Shown: positions 10,275 through 23,700, counted from the first letter of the stretch. The stretch: 64,000 nt of DNA from Girardinichthys multiradiatus (GCF_021462225.1 NC_061816.1:15339390-15403389), one strand, 5' to 3'. The notes: generated from the letters alone by a model not told the origin. Numbers and translations are program-made.

Positions 10275-12070
10275 TTGTGATTATTAATCTGAGAATATTA
10301 TTTGATATTTAATATTAATATTTTTATATTTTGGCTGCATGGTGGCACAGTTGGTAGCACTGTTGCCTTGCAGCAAGAAGGTCCTGGGTTCGATTCCCAG
10401 CCTGGGGTCTTTCTGCATGGAGCTTGTATATTCTCCCCGTGCATGCGTGGGTTCTCACCAGGTACTCCGGCTTCCACCCACAGTCCAAAGACATGCCTGT
10501 TAGGTTAATTGGTAACTCTAAATTTCCCTTAGGTGTATGAATGAGTGTGGGCGTGGTTGTTTGTGTGTTGCCCTGCGATGGACTGGTGACCTGTCCAGGT
10601 GTACCCTGCCTCTCGCCCATAGACTGCTGGAGATAGGCACCAGCTACCCTGCGTCCCACTATGGAATAAGCGGTAGAAAATGACTGACTGACTGATTTTA
10701 ATATTTTATCAAATAATATTACGGTCTGTAAGGTGATGGTATTAGGACAAAATAGAAAGGTCTGACATTGTTGAACAGCATAAACTCTGCACACACATGG
10801 AATGAATTCACACAATTTCTTAAAATACAAGAATTTATTAACAAAAATAAGTCAACTCAAAGTCAAACATATTTCAATCAACAAACGCTTTACTATGTTA
10901 AAACAATTCAACTAAACTACCAAGCAGAATTAAAGAATAACGAAGACTAATAGGCTATGTACAATATAAACAAGTTGATTAAAGATGATTGGAAATCATG
11001 ACCAAAAAGAGTGATGCAACATTACCATGCAATGTTTATGTTTGAGAACCAAGGATTATCTTGAAGAATCTGGAAATGAAGTTAAGTTAGTCTTGGAACC
11101 AACTTAGGCAATAATCAGCAAACGTTTAGGCAACCCTTCACAATGTAAGATCAGATAAAATATTTTAATAAAATAATGTTTTAAACAATGATCTGCTGAA
11201 TAAAACCAACCTTCTGGATGACCATTACTCAACAGAATCTCATTAGCTGCCTTTACGTATTGAAATAATATTTGAAGAAATATTATTAAGGGAATATTTT
11301 GGAAAGAGCCAAATCTTTCTGGAGAAATGGGGCTTAATTGTGTTTACTTAGTTATCAGATTTAGTGAAATAATGTTTAGGGACTATTATTCACTAGCTTG
11401 AAACTAACAACCTTTCTGTTAAATACTCTTTAGTAGCAAGCACGTGTTCTCACCGGTTAGCATTGAGCTTACAAAAGAAGCTGATTGCTTAGCACCAGAA
11501 ACAAACACATACCTTTAAAATACCAGGGTTAATAAAACGGTTAAAATGCATAAGCGCGGACGTTGCGTTATGAGCAATCTTCTGTGTTTAAAATCACCCT
11601 TGAAGTAAAGTTTGACTTAACTTTAAAAACACAGAACACAAACAGGGCACGTGTGCTGCAGATAGCCTGCTAGCACTAAGATAGCCGAGTTTCACACAAA
11701 CAAAACCAAACTTCATAAGATGAAAAATGTTTAGATCATTTCAATCTAAATCTTTCTATTATTTTTCTGCCCAAACCTAACCTCTGATCATGGTGAGGAA
11801 ATGTTGTCCAAGGGGCGAAGTTTGAAGGAACGTCCAGTCAACAAGCAGTTAGCTTTCAGCTGACCTGACCTCCGGAGCTGTGGCTTGAAAGACGGCTCGT
11901 TCTGTCCATCAACCAGCTGTTCATTACCGTACCCACGGTGATGCGGGCCGTTGTCCTTCCTTCAGACTCGGCTTGTAGAAACAGCTTCTCTACTGGGGAT
12001 TTCTCTGTGACACAGTTTCGGCAGGCCTCGGAGAGAAAGTAAGCAATGCTTATACCTTAATTTCCCCTCT
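10275..12070 (-). mobile_element. possible second LTR-like remnant carrying a nested SINE
   Basis: Minus-strand features recall the block at 6776-8250: an AATAAA within gttaataaattc at 10834-10839, a long region with few coding frames, and a GC/CpG-richer segment at 11800-12050. The left part holds the palindromic words interrupted by the SINE at 10333. The style recalls a long fish repeat, but the family, ends and LTR nature are not proven. Confidence 0.3.
10333..10695 (+). mobile_element. full-length tRNA-derived SINE
   Basis: About 363 bp. The 5' end is tRNA-like, with box A region tggcacagttggtagcactg and box B ggttcgattcccag at 10387-10399, giving an internal RNA polymerase III promoter. 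The body includes cagtccaaagacatgcctgt, gttaggttaattggtaactc, ccctgcgatggactggtgac and tctcgcccatagactgctgg. It ends in a TGAC tandem tail (tgactgactgactga). Related copies are at 63741-64000 and 9160-9273 (both minus) and 5228-5445. Mobilisation by a partner LINE is family knowledge. Confidence 0.92.
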
Positions 12071-13506
12071 TTATGAATGAAATCACCGGGTACACAAACA
12101 GTGCTTCACTCATACTTAACTTGTGCATATGATCGCGTGATCTTATGACACTCTTGGATCCAGTTTGAAGAGTTTATGTCTTTTTGCCAGCAAAAGACAT
12201 TAGCACGCTTTGTCCCCCTCCTATCCCAATGAACATCGGTGTGGAAGAGGGTGGATGTAGCAACAGCTGTGCTTTTATTTGGGTAGTGGCGTCAGAGGAA
12301 GTCCGCAGTTATCCGTTTCCTGGCTGTGCCGGAAGAAGGTTAATGCACTTTATTTTGAAAAGTTCCAGAAGAGTTCGTACCGGAGTAATGTTGAAATCCA
12401 TGGCTGGGTCCCAACACATCCACAGCTACTATGTTTGCCCATGCTATGTTGCAAATTTAAGGTTTTTGGAGAAAAACTGTATGCTGACACAAGAAAGGGC
12501 ACTTCCAAATAAGAACGCTTGTTTAAACAAGAGCTGATATAACATTTTCTATCTGAATTTCTACCTGAATCATATTTTGTCACATTAAAGCCAGAAACTT
12601 CAATGTATTTTAATGGAATTTCTTTAAGCTATATTTTTATGCAATAGGCAACATACTAAGAGGCACATACTTGTGCTTCCAGGATTGTCCTGTATTTGGT
12701 TCCCTGCATCTTCCTTTCAAGTCTGATCCAATTCCTTGTCCCTTTTGAAGACAGGTCTCCATTGACTCTTCTTCCACCAGTTTGCAACAGTTAATGCAAA
12801 TGAATGCTTATATTAAAACACTTCTTTTAAAACCCTGGAACCAGTTTCTGTCCATGATTTTTTTTTTTATAATGAAACAAATAGATTTGACCTTTTTGGA
12901 CCAAAATAAGTCCAATTTTGGTTTAATGTCTTTTTTTACCCATTACCTAAAGCCAAAAACTGCATTTTTAGTACACAACTAGTGTTCCATTTGTTTTGCA
13001 AGAGGAAATTTTACTGAGGAATTATTTTCATTAGCATAAAAAGGAGACAGATTATTTATAAAATAAATGCAGCTGATTAGACAGTGGAAAAATGAGAGAA
13101 CATAGATGGGACAGAGTGAAAGAGGGCAAATGGAGGGAAACGGAAAAGGGTGAATCAGAAACAACAGCCCTATCAAAAATGAATGCAAGAGGGCAAAGAA
13201 AAACAAATACAGAGAAAAAATTTTAAAAAGGAAAAAAAATAATGATGCATTAAAAGCCAATTTCCTCAAGCCCTGAAAGCCCCTCCCAAGAGGAAACAAT
13301 TACTGCAGACATAAAGACAGTTATGATTAAACAAGCGAACGCCCTGACAGACGAGATAAGCTTCAGAAAGGAGGGGCTGACAGAGTCTTGTTTGCCGCAG
13401 ACTATGATAGTTAATTTGCTGCTGTTGATCAGCGCTACAGTGAGAGGCTTCTCCATGGCAAATGACAGTTCAGATTCAAATACATTGAATCTTGCCAACA
13501 AACACA

Positions 13507-13540
<34 letters not shown>

Positions 13541-14265
13541 GCACACCTTTGCTGTGCACACCACAGCTGTGGGACAAGTTTCACAAGAGTGCAAGATGAA
13601 CTTTACATGACTTTGCTTCTCATCAAGGATGCCAGTGATTAGCCAGTTTCTCAAAGAAATAAAAACTGATAATTATATCTGAGTGCTGTCTGCGATAGGC
13701 AGTCTGTAATGTCACAAAGAGGACTCATTTTAAAAATGGAGAGAGCCACCAAATGAAATTGCACTGAATGGTCCCTGAGTGCAGAGCATTTGCTGCTTCC
13801 TTGTCAGATTAGAAAAACCAGAGATGGTTGATCATTTCTGAAATCATCAGTTGACAACATACGATGCCAAAAATAACAACAGGGAAAGTTACTGTGGGGG
13901 AGAAAGTCAGACTTTCAGTAAGTGTATGTTGCAACATTACCAGCTTGATGGAACCACTAATCTAAAATGGGTGCACTTCCTTTGCAGGAACAGAAGCACA
14001 AGATTATAACCACGAAACAACACAGACGTTTCAGATGGTAATGCTTTCACAGATATTTGGCAGCCAGTTTAGAATTAGCCAACTCCACACAACCCCACTG
14101 TGCAGCAGAAGGTTGTTACATCTTGCAGTTCATTTTGACTGCAGAGAACACATTTTAGAAAACCGATCCTGTATGAGTTAACAAGGTTGAATCCTAAATG
14201 ATGCTGGATGCTGGGGAATGTTTAGCCCACTTAAAACTATGTTCATTTACCATTAAGGGGGTTAA
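12070..14265. other. gene-free stretch with one microsatellite
   Basis: No gene recognised. Open frames at 12184-12537 and 12279-12512 overlap in different frames and lack domains. A CA repeat lies at 13510-13538. Confidence 0.5.
13510..13538. repeat. CA microsatellite
   Basis: About 14 CA units, with a shorter interrupted CA tract immediately before (13501-13508). Confidence 0.95.
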
Positions 14266-14267
14266 AT

Positions 14268-14360
14268 TCTGGAAAGAAAATATGCCCAACACCATTTTAC
14301 CCCCATGAGCAGCCTGTAGAGGTAATACTAGGCAGGTTAGAGCCATGCTTTTATGCAGTT
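14268..14360 (-). mobile_element. Tc1/mariner fragment
   Basis: Plus-strand text caacaccattttac, gagcagcctg, actaggcaggttagagccat and gcttttatg follows the diagnostic order of the Tc1-like family at 5600-5830 and 9285-9545 (caccattacaccacc, cagcctg, caaggcagg, ccatgctttcatg). Short and diverged. Confidence 0.5.
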
Positions 14361-14699
14361 ATGACCCTTGCCAACAGGGCAGCAGCTACAAGTGACAGTG
14401 CAAATAAGTTCCTCAAGGTTTTGAAGGATGTCTGAAACATCTACAGCAAGGTAGTGGCTATTAATTAGCAAGGTTGGGCTCAGTGGGCACCACTGTGGCC
14501 TGATTGTTATGGCTTTAAAGCAGGAATACCAATGTCACACAGTGGCAGTAACATCATGTTAAGGTGGAGTTATCTATGAGTACTAGCAGCATTGTGAACA
14601 TAGTCAGAGAGCTGTGGCAGTGCGGGCCCTGGTCAGGATGCAATTGTGGGCCCAAGTTGTAGGGTAATTGTGGGAAGGCGCTGAGGTGAAACAGCAAAC

Positions 14700-14748
14700 A
14701 GCTGTTATTCTCTTAATAGTTTTGTTGACTATTAAGAGAATAACAGCT
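14700..14748. repeat. perfect 21-bp inverted repeat, 7-base loop
   Basis: The left arm 14700-14720 (AGCTGTTATTCTC then TTAATAGT) is exactly complementary to the right arm 14728-14748, around loop TTTGTTG. Just outside, ggtgaa and ttcacc also pair, apart from a 9-nt bulge on the left. It could be the core of a MITE or a hairpin RNA. Confidence 0.95.
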
Positions 14749-14749
14749 T

Positions 14750-15735
14750 CACCTGAAGGAGGATTATTGGCATTAAACCTCAAAAACCCCTGCAATCCTG
14801 AGCAGGATAAAGCATCTATTGACAGAGGTAGGAAATATTCCGAAAGTAGACCCAGAATATCTAGTAGTTCAACACAACACTTACATTTTTAACAGAAATG
14901 CTTCCTCTTGAGCTTTATCCAGTATCAGCCTCAGGCAATACGTCTACAGCAAATACAAAAAAGGCACTAAATTATTGCATTTCATTAACATTCTCTCTAA
15001 AAAATGGCCTTTAACCTGAGCTAACCATTTACATTGATAGCATGCTGTATTTACATGAAAAAATGTCATCATGAACAACACCATCTGTAGCATCTGTAGC
15101 CTAAGGCCAGAAGGCGACACCGGTTGCTAAGATACACATCCATCCTGCAAGACCTGCTCCGAGAGAGGAAACTCCTCTGTTTTCTCTCACACAGGCTAAC
15201 CTGCTTCAAATATTCATTGTGTTTCCACAGCAGTATGTTAACCTTTCTTATAAATAGACAGAAAAAGTCAAGTGAGAAGGATGGTTGGAACTAAAAAGGG
15301 ACAGATGTGTCACCTGTGTTGAACTATACAGGCAGGAAGACAGATCTCTGCATTTGGTTCCAACAGCTTACAGTACAGTACTGGGTGAGCTAAAGTACCT
15401 TTTTTCCAACAATGAACCCCTAAATCAAGTCCTTTTTTTAAATCATCCTACCTGCATGTCATACCTTTCCTTTGGAATTTTCCCTCCCTCTTAAACTCAG
15501 CTAGAATAATGTCTATGTGCGACCATTTAATGTTTAATCAGAAATTATCTACTGCAATGAAGTCAAGAGCCACGTATGACATCCACAGAGATAACTCTCT
15601 GGGTTTTCATGCTTTGATAAAAACGTTTATTGTTCATTTCATCAGATTTGACAATTTGTATTTTAGTCTTGGTGTGTTTGAGATACTACTTGTCCGTAGA
15701 CCAGACATGTCAAGCTCATGGCTTGTGGTCTAGTA
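14750..15735. other. gene-free stretch, nothing assigned
   Basis: The short stretch near 14786-14815 (cctgcaatcctgagcaggat) resembles the 3' end of fish SINEs but is too short to assign. The rest has no recognised feature. Confidence 0.45.
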
Positions 15736-15737
15736 CC

Positions 15738-15925
15738 TCACAGAAAGGAGGCTAAAAGATCTCAAAAAGAAACACATCATAGCCCAATCTAAAGAAATTC
15801 AAGAACAGATGAAAAACAAAGTCATTGACATTTAGCAGTCTGGAAAAGATTACAAAGTCACTTCTTTGGAACTCCAGTGAACCACAGTGAGAGCTACTAT
15901 CCCCAAACGGAAAATGTCCAGCATT
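15738..15925 (+). mobile_element. Tc1/mariner transposase 5' fragment
   Basis: Contains aaagaaattcaagaacagat, tgaaaaacaaagtcattgac, agtctggaaaagattacaaa and ggaactccagtgaaccacag. This is the N-terminal HTH-coding part of a common fish Tc1-like element (SKEIQEQ then a K.ID...SGKDYK-like motif). A TAG interrupts the frame. Confidence 0.8.
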
Positions 15926-15929
15926 GGTT

Positions 15930-17420
15930 TACTTTTATGGGAACTTTGTAATAGTACGGTGAAGATGGATTTCTTTTGTAGGATACTAGTTCCAGGTCCA
16001 TCAGGGATAACAACAGACAATTGTTTATGTTGATGCTTTTAAAGAGAAGCTAACCGAGTGAATTTTAAGTCTGTTATTCCAGAGTCAATAAAAATTATTG
16101 GTAGAGCATTATTAGTGTGTGAAGTTCTTAATTAAACTTGAGCAAATTGATCAAAAAAAACAGTTTTTCAGACTTTAGACGCAGATTAAATGTTGCATAG
16201 AAGTGAATATTGGTAGAGAAAGATAGGGATACAGGAATGTTCTGCAATGTTTTGTGTCTTTGACACAATGATGTCTTGAATTTTTGAGTTCATGTTTTCA
16301 AGCACTGAAAAGGTTTTTTTGTGCCTCCTTTGACAACATGAACCCCTATGGAATTTTAGTTCTGAGACTTTTCACAGACCTGTAAAGCTTTGTTATGGCA
16401 TTAAGACAGCCAATATGTTCCCAAATTAGGCTAAAGAAGCTCTTGCTACCAAGTAAACTAACACACAAGGTCCTGCTGTGCCTCATGCTCTGGATCAGTC
16501 CATCAAGCTCCTGTTTCTGTCTGGAAGCAGGTTTGTAGCGTCAAGTCTTCCACTAATTCCATTTATTACCCCTTTGAGAACTTTCAAATTAAAAAAAGGA
16601 TATTTCACAAGTTCACAAAGGCAGGGACACTTTGCTTCACTGTGTTCAATAACTACTCTTTGCTGCTGAATGCAATCAAGGTAAAAAATAAAAAAAAGAC
16701 GCTACACACTTTGGATGCACTGGTACATCTCCATTGATGTATATTCTCTTTTTTCTTCTGAAAATAAAAGCTCAGCCTGCAGGAGAAATCTACTGCAGGT
16801 CATGTTGTCCTAATAAATGCAAGACACCCACACAGGTTAATATAGGTTCTGTGTTAGTCTGCTGCCTAACAAAATGCTACTTTTTAATGTACAAGAGAAA
16901 AAGATAGTGTGGGAGTCTTTAGAAATCCTGTTTTGCTGTGATAATAATCATGTTCCAGGTGAGCAGAAGGTTTCACGGACAACTTTGGAGTGGCTTGGTG
17001 GCTCACCTTTGACTGATGTTCGAAGATGAAGTAGAAGATGACCAACACCCACTAAAAGAAAAACACAGAAACTAGTAATAGATTCACTCAGAGGGAAATT
17101 AGACTCACAAAGACTTTTCAGATTGGCCAAGCAGGAACATCCGTTCCCAGTCTACTCTCTCATGACGCTTTGACTATTGCAACCCTCTTGTTTTGGATGG
17201 CAGGTGCTCTTCAGTGAACATCGGGGTCAGTTTGTGGATTTTTAATTGCAAATGGATTTCAAGTCACTTTATCTAATTCCATAATGAGCTGTCACAGGAA
17301 AAAAAACACGCTGCCTCTTAGCACTGTTATGCAACAAGATTTGAAAAGTGCTAAATGTAAATATCTGTACTGCTGTACTTTCCTTTTATTTCCCAAGTTG
17401 TGGATTTTTCTTTTCTTGAG
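15930..17420. other. gene-free stretch, nothing assigned
   Basis: No gene, RNA or repeat family recognised. Confidence 0.45.
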
Positions 17421-17423
17421 CCC

Positions 17424-18268
17424 TTTAGAGGTGGACTTGCTGGGGTTCTTCAGATATTTGTCAAGCTGCAAAACAAAAGTATGCTTGTGTTTAAGGCCAA
17501 GAATTAATGACCAGATGTCCTCTTTCAGGATTTTTTGGCAGACAGCTGAATTTATGGTTCCATCAATTAAAGCAAGTTGCCCTGGTCATAAATAAAATCA
17601 GTCCCAGACCATAACACTAACATCACCAAATTTGAATTTTGATTCCCTCTTTTTTTCTGAAATAATCTAGTAGATCCACAGTATTTCTACTTTTCTCTTG
17701 TGAGTCCACAGAAAGGTTTACCAAAAGGCTTGGGGATCATCAAGGTGCATTTTGGCAAATGTGAGAAGGCTTTTGTGTTGTTTTGGGTCAGCAGTGGTTC
17801 TGGCCTCCAAACTCATTGTTGTATGTTTTCTCCATTTGTCAGTAACATCTCCTACTTTGTTCCATGGAGTCTCAAAGCCTTAGAAATTGTTTTTGAAGTT
17901 TTCCAGAATGACAGATCTCAAATACGTTTTTTTTCTCATCTGTTCTCATTGTTCGAAGTATAATGTGGGTCCTTTGAGATATTTTAGGCTACTTCATGTT
18001 GTCATACAGATTTCACTAAAGTGATTACACTTGATTCTACAGGTTAGGGAGTAATCAGGCCTAGATATTGCCAATAAAATAGAACTTAGCCTTTTAATAA
18101 AATGTTGTTAATCATTGTTTTCTCATAGCTAAAGCACTGGGATGATTATTTTTTCACATATGGCCAGGTTGGTTTGCATCGCTTTGTCCGCTTAAAGATT
18201 TCAGAACGGCAAAAAGCAAAACCATAGGAAATCTTTAAGGAGGCAAATAGTTTTTCAAAGCACTGTAT
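17424..18268 (-). mobile_element. degraded Tc1-like element
   Basis: Reverse-complement order matches the same fish Tc1 family as 15738-15925 and 38611-38960. Diagnostic words are caggattttttggcagacag, ggttccatcaattaaagcaa, aggcttggggatcatcaagg and ttctcatctgttctcattgt. It ends in a terminal-repeat-like cttcaaagcactgta motif near 18255-18268 (written tttttcaaagcactgta on +). The transposase frame is broken many times and the opposite terminal repeat is missing. Confidence 0.8.
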
Positions 18269-18269
18269 A

Positions 18270-18965
18270 ATAATATATTTTTATCTGCATTTGCAAAATA
18301 AAAATCACTGCATCTTCAAGGTGCCGGTGCTCAAATAAAAAAGCTGTAATATCAGCGTTGTATCAGTAGGTAGTGATAATGTCAATCTTACCAAAATAAG
18401 AACTGAAAAGAAGAACATTCTTAGTGTGGCTAAAGCAATGCTTGAATAAACATTATCCCCAAAAAAATTGTGCCTCAATAACTTCTCTAGCTTATGTCTG
18501 AAGTTTAATAGTAACAGTCAATAGTAAGAAAAACAAGTGTAGGGAATTTCCATAAAATGGCTTTAACATTATAATTTCTTATATAGAAAGTGATAACAAC
18601 CATCCAAGACGTAGGCCACAACACCACTGATTTTAAAGATGTACATATATGCCATCAAAATCTCCATGGCAAGTGTTGTTTACACTAAAATCTAATTTGC
18701 ACGTGGATAGAAAGTAAAAACACGTGAAATGAAAAATCCAAGTTTTGCTAAATATCTGGGTTAGCAACATATTTTTTTTTTCTGAATATAAACAAGTTTA
18801 CTTTCTTGTACTATGGAAAACAAGCTTCAACTAAGTAAGGGTCTCACAAGACCTTACATTGGTATGTAAATGTTATCCAGCAGTTGCCAAAACATTCATC
18901 AAAACCATGAGTAAAGGTCACCAGACACAGAGTATACCTCGAAGAATTATTAAAAGGCATTAGAA
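18270..18965. other. gene-free stretch, nothing assigned
   Basis: AT-rich, no feature recognised. Confidence 0.5.
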
Positions 18966-18967
18966 AT

Positions 18968-20545
18968 TCAATTCAATTCAGTTTTATTTATATAGCACCA
19001 ATTCAAAACACATGTCGTCTCCAGCAGAAGCTTGAACGATGGCCCCCTCCAGGAAGGTGTCACACATAGATACAGAGTCAAGCCAGGTGTAGCTTTTAGG
19101 AAGAGAAAAGAGAGATAACTTAAAATTAAAAGCTGAAATAACAACAAAAAATGCAAAATTGGAGAGTAGTATGAGAATGTAGCAGAGAGAGTGAAAGTTG
19201 TCATTTTGTCTTCCAGCACCCTAAGCCTATAGCAGCATAACTACAGAGATAGCTCAGGATAACCTAAGGCACTCTAACTATAAGCTTTATCAAAAAGGAA
19301 AGTTTTAAGCCTAGCCTTAAAAGTAGACAGGGTGTCTGCCTCACGGACTAAAACTGGGAGCTGGTTCCACATGAGAGGAGCTTGATAACTAAAGGATCTG
19401 CCTCCCATTCTACTTCTAGAGACTCTAGGAACCACCATTAAATCTGCAGTCTGACAACGAAGTGCACTGTTAGGAATATATGGAACAATCAGATCTCTGA
19501 TGTATGATGAAGCTTGATCGTTAAGGGCTTTATATGTAAGAAGGAGAATTTTATTCTATTTTATTCTATTTAACAGGGAGCCAATGAAGGGAAGCTAAAA
19601 TAGGAGAAATATGAGTTCTCTTTTTAATTTTCATCAGAACTCTTGCTGCAGCATTTTGAATCAGCTGAAGGCTTTTAACTGCATTTTGTGGACATCCTGA
19701 TAGTAAGGAATGACAATAGACCAGCCTTGAAGTAATAAATGCATGGACTAGTTTTTCAGCGTCACTCCTGGATAGGATATTTGGAATTTTGTAAGGAAAT
19801 CCTAGAAACTTATTTAATATGGGATTTAAATGACATGTCCTGGTCAAAAATAACACAGAGGTTTTTTACTTTATAACCAGAGGTCCATTTAATGCTATCC
19901 TCTGATCCAAAGATGACAACTTCTGTCTTGTCTGAATTTAGAAGCAGAAAATTTAAAGTCATCCAAGTTTTTATGTCTTCAAGACATGCTTGTAGTCTAT
20001 CTAACTGGTTGGGCTCATCAGGATTTATGGATAGGTAAAGCTGAGTATCATCAGCATAACAGTGAAAATGTATCCCATGCTGCCTGATAATTTTATCTAT
20101 TGGAAGCATATATATAGTGAAGAGACCTGGCCCAAGTACTGAACCCTGTGGTACTCCACAATTAACCCTGGAGGTTGAAGATGATTTATCATTTACATGA
20201 ACAAACTAGAATCTATCAGACAAATAAGATTTAAACCAGCTTAGCGCTGTTTCCGTGATCCCGACAGCATATTCCAGCCTTTTTAAGAGAATAGGTCGAC
20301 TGTATCAAATGCAGCACTGAGATCTAACAGAACTAGAACAGACACAAGTCCATTATCTGAGGCTAGGAGAATATCATTAGTGACTTTCGGCAGAGCTGTT
20401 TCAGTGCTAAGATGAGCTCTGAAACCTAACTGAAACTCTTCAAACAGATCATTGCTGTGTAAATGCTCACACACTTGAGCCAAAAAAGACCACACAGGCC
20501 TTGTATCCAAGCACACATATTGGACTCTTTTTAACACAGCATCTC
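18968..20545 (-). mobile_element. 5'-truncated L2-like LINE with reverse transcriptase
   Basis: Minus-strand pieces of one reverse transcriptase appear in order: [20 protein letters not shown] and [18 protein letters not shown] (about 20283-20470), then HFHCYADDTQLYLS (YADD at about 20047-20058) and MTLNFLLLNSDKTEVVIFGS, then a C-terminal part with LVYCHSLLSGCP and IQNAAARVL. The 3' end at 18968 has the fish L2-type tail written on + as ttcaattcagttttatttat. Frameshifts between the open pieces make it inactive, and the start of the element is missing. Confidence 0.93.
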
Positions 20546-20701
20546 ATACTCCAAGACAATGCCATACCACAAATAGATTAAGAGCCTTACGCAACCGGCC
20601 AGGTCACTAATCAAACATGTATAGGAGCAGTTTGGACATCAACTTCAGCACAGTACCAATCTGCTGGTTACATCAGGTACCAGTAAAAAGGTTGTAAAAC
20701 T

Positions 20702-23700
20702 CAGAGGTGGAGACTTGAGTCTGCAATTTAGACTTACGTCACATTTAATTCATAAAAACAGACTTTAGACTTGACTTGGACTCATCCTCTGAAGACTTGA
20801 GACTCAACTCTGACTTGGGAGTAGTTTGGGACTCGTGTCTCAAACTTTCTTCATCTCATTAATCTGGTATGAGTGTAAGCCATTAAGTGTAGATCAGTGG
20901 AGTAAATGCTTAATGTTTTTGCCTTTGAGGTACAGAGGCATATAAAAATGACTCAATGTCATGGTAAAGTTAAGCGGAGTATGTAAGGGTTCTCTAATGT
21001 ATCGTGACACTAAGTCCCAGTAAAGGGAGATAATGCCAGCTTTCAAGTTTGTATGTTTTTATTTATGCAACCATAGAGCGAGCCTTTAAAGAGATGTGCA
21101 TATTCTCCAGTTAAACGTCTATTTGGACGATCAACCAGGGATTTTCATGGTGGGATATTAAGTATTTAAAATGACCACACAGAGGTTTTTCAAACTGAGC
21201 TCCCTTTAAACATAAATATATATTTACATTTTAGTGGTATAAATATCGTAGTTTATACATTTTCAAAATAAGTTAAACGATAAGTGAAATTTTCATGTTT
21301 TAACTGAATGTTGGATACAAGGGAAATTTTAAGAAATTGTTTCAATATAACCTTCTTATTCAGCCCATTTGACTTTATTTTCCTCCAATACCACTATAGG
21401 AATGGAGTCTGCATTGACACAAAACTAAAGCCAGCCAAGGCAAGCCAAGTCAATTATATTTATGAGTTAAAACACAAATAGAAAAAAAAAACACAAACAC
21501 ATAAAAATGTTATTAAAACAAGTCAAATAAGCTCTCTCATGCTGGGTCAAAAATGTTGGTTCATCCTGACAAACCAGAATGATGCTATGCTGGGATATTT
21601 TGAAGGTATAGAGCAGCTTTAAAAAAGAAGAACAACTTTCACATTGTTCTGCCAAAATAACAACTGATTGTGTTTCTGAACATTGAGCTGTGTGGCAATC
21701 GTGCAGGACAGACTATTGCAATATTAATCCATTACCACAGGGAATTGTCTCACAGTCCCGCCTGAGTCTGGACTCTGCAGCCAAGCCAGGCCATTAAACA
21801 AACCACTGCTCACAAATCTGCTCACGTCGAGCCCCACAGCAGATTGCCCTCCCTGCTCTAACACAGCGCCACTATTGGCTCATAGCTCATTCGGTAAGGC
21901 TTAGACATCATTGGCTTCCTGAAAAACATTAAGGCTTTTTTAGAAACTCAGACAGCCAACTATAGACCCTTTTGTGCCAAAAAGAAAAGACAAGGAACAA
22001 GCAAATGAAGAGACTGACAAACGGATGGCGGAAAAACTAAATTCTTCTTCTTCCGACTGAGGAAGGGAATTTCATTTAGGGACACTGGGATTCATATGCA
22101 CCGAGCATCTTATCCTTTATTCATACACAGGGGCAGAAAATCACATTTTTAACCCCAAATGACCCAGAACTAATAGTTTTTTGAGAAGGAGAATAGATAC
22201 TATCTAGTGTCCATTTGAGTAAAAATCTACTTGTATTTTTCTATGGGTATGTAGCCTTGAAATAATGTGTTGTTCCAGCCGTGACCTGAAAATCCTATTT
22301 TGTCACTGCACAGCTTTGGCAACAGCTTAACAAAGTCAGATGCATTTGGGAAACTATTCAATAAAGACACAAAACTCTACAAGTGCCGGTTTTTCATTTA
22401 AAGTGTTGAGTCGTGACTGGTTTCAAAAAACAACTCAAGGACCCAAGGACTACTGACTCACTTCTAGTTTTTTTTTTTATATATATATATAGAGTAAGAA
22501 GCTTTTTTTTGTCAAGCTGTTTTGCAGAGATCAAAAAATTCACTTGCACCTTAATATCAAGCTGTTTTATTAACAAAAATACTATACATGTCAGTTTTTC
22601 AGAAGCTACAAGCCAATTAATTGCATGTCAGCGTAGGATTATGTATTCACTCTATTAGTAGTGTTAATAAAGCTAAATGTGATGGAGCCTGTCACTATTA
22701 CAAAGTAGCTCATCTTTTTGCCAACTGATTCATCAGCATTAAGAGGTCTTTATAGTTATTTTCCACTGAAGCACTTGTCATTATGTCCTAACAGTAGAAT
22801 ATGAGACTGATAATATGTGAAAAAAAATCAGGCTCTTCTGGCTCCTCCCAGTGGTCCCACTGCAATTTGCAGAAATACACAGCCCCTAGTCAGAAACAAC
22901 CAATCAGAGCCAGGAGGAATGTCTCAGCAGTGTCGATCGTGCTCATGTACACTGCTTTCACCCCTACCCCATGCTGTCATTCAAGATTGCCTGTGTGTTG
23001 CAGCTGTGCTAATGGTGGAGAAACATTACAGGAAAACTGGCAATTTCTGGAGTGGCACCCGCTCAGAAAACAAAGCCAAGTAAATAGAAGAAGGCCGATG
23101 ATGAAAAGCAAGCTGTGCATTCAAGGCGGGCTCTGCTGTGCAGGAGGAGCTGTGGTGGGAGGGCTGTAGCACAGCAGAGAGCAAGGAGGAGGGACCTGTA
23201 ATTTGTGCTTGTTCAAATTTTCAGGCAAAGTCCACGTTTTTCTCAGAACTCCCAACTTTAATTTTCTCATGCTAACACATTTGAGTTAAGAAAAGTTAGA
23301 GATACACATAGTAGAATAAATATATTTATTCCTAAGTTTAAATATTGGAAGAAAGTCAGATGTTGCCTTTCTACTTTTCAACCTATATAATTCTAACCCA
23401 CTTGCTTTCTTAACTCAAATTTATTTATTTTTGGTCACCTTGTAGTCTGTTATTAAATTTTCTCTGTTGTGTTAGATGTTGGGATTATGAAAACTTATTA
23501 GCATTTGTGACATTAATTAAATCTAATTATTAAAAAATAAAACAAAACATTTTCAGTGGGTGACCCACCTGCTTGACATGATGGGGAGACGGGGAAATAA
23601 AAAGTTTTGTTTTGCTTTGTTTTTTTGTTTTTTTTATGTTTTTAAGAAAATAAAGCCCACCATTATGAATTCAGAGAAGACATTGCAGTTGCTCTTTTCT

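Noticed and set aside
10342..10400. Box A and box B like a tRNA gene
   Set aside because: The segment is the tRNA-derived head of a SINE with a long unrelated body, not a cloverleaf-forming tRNA gene.
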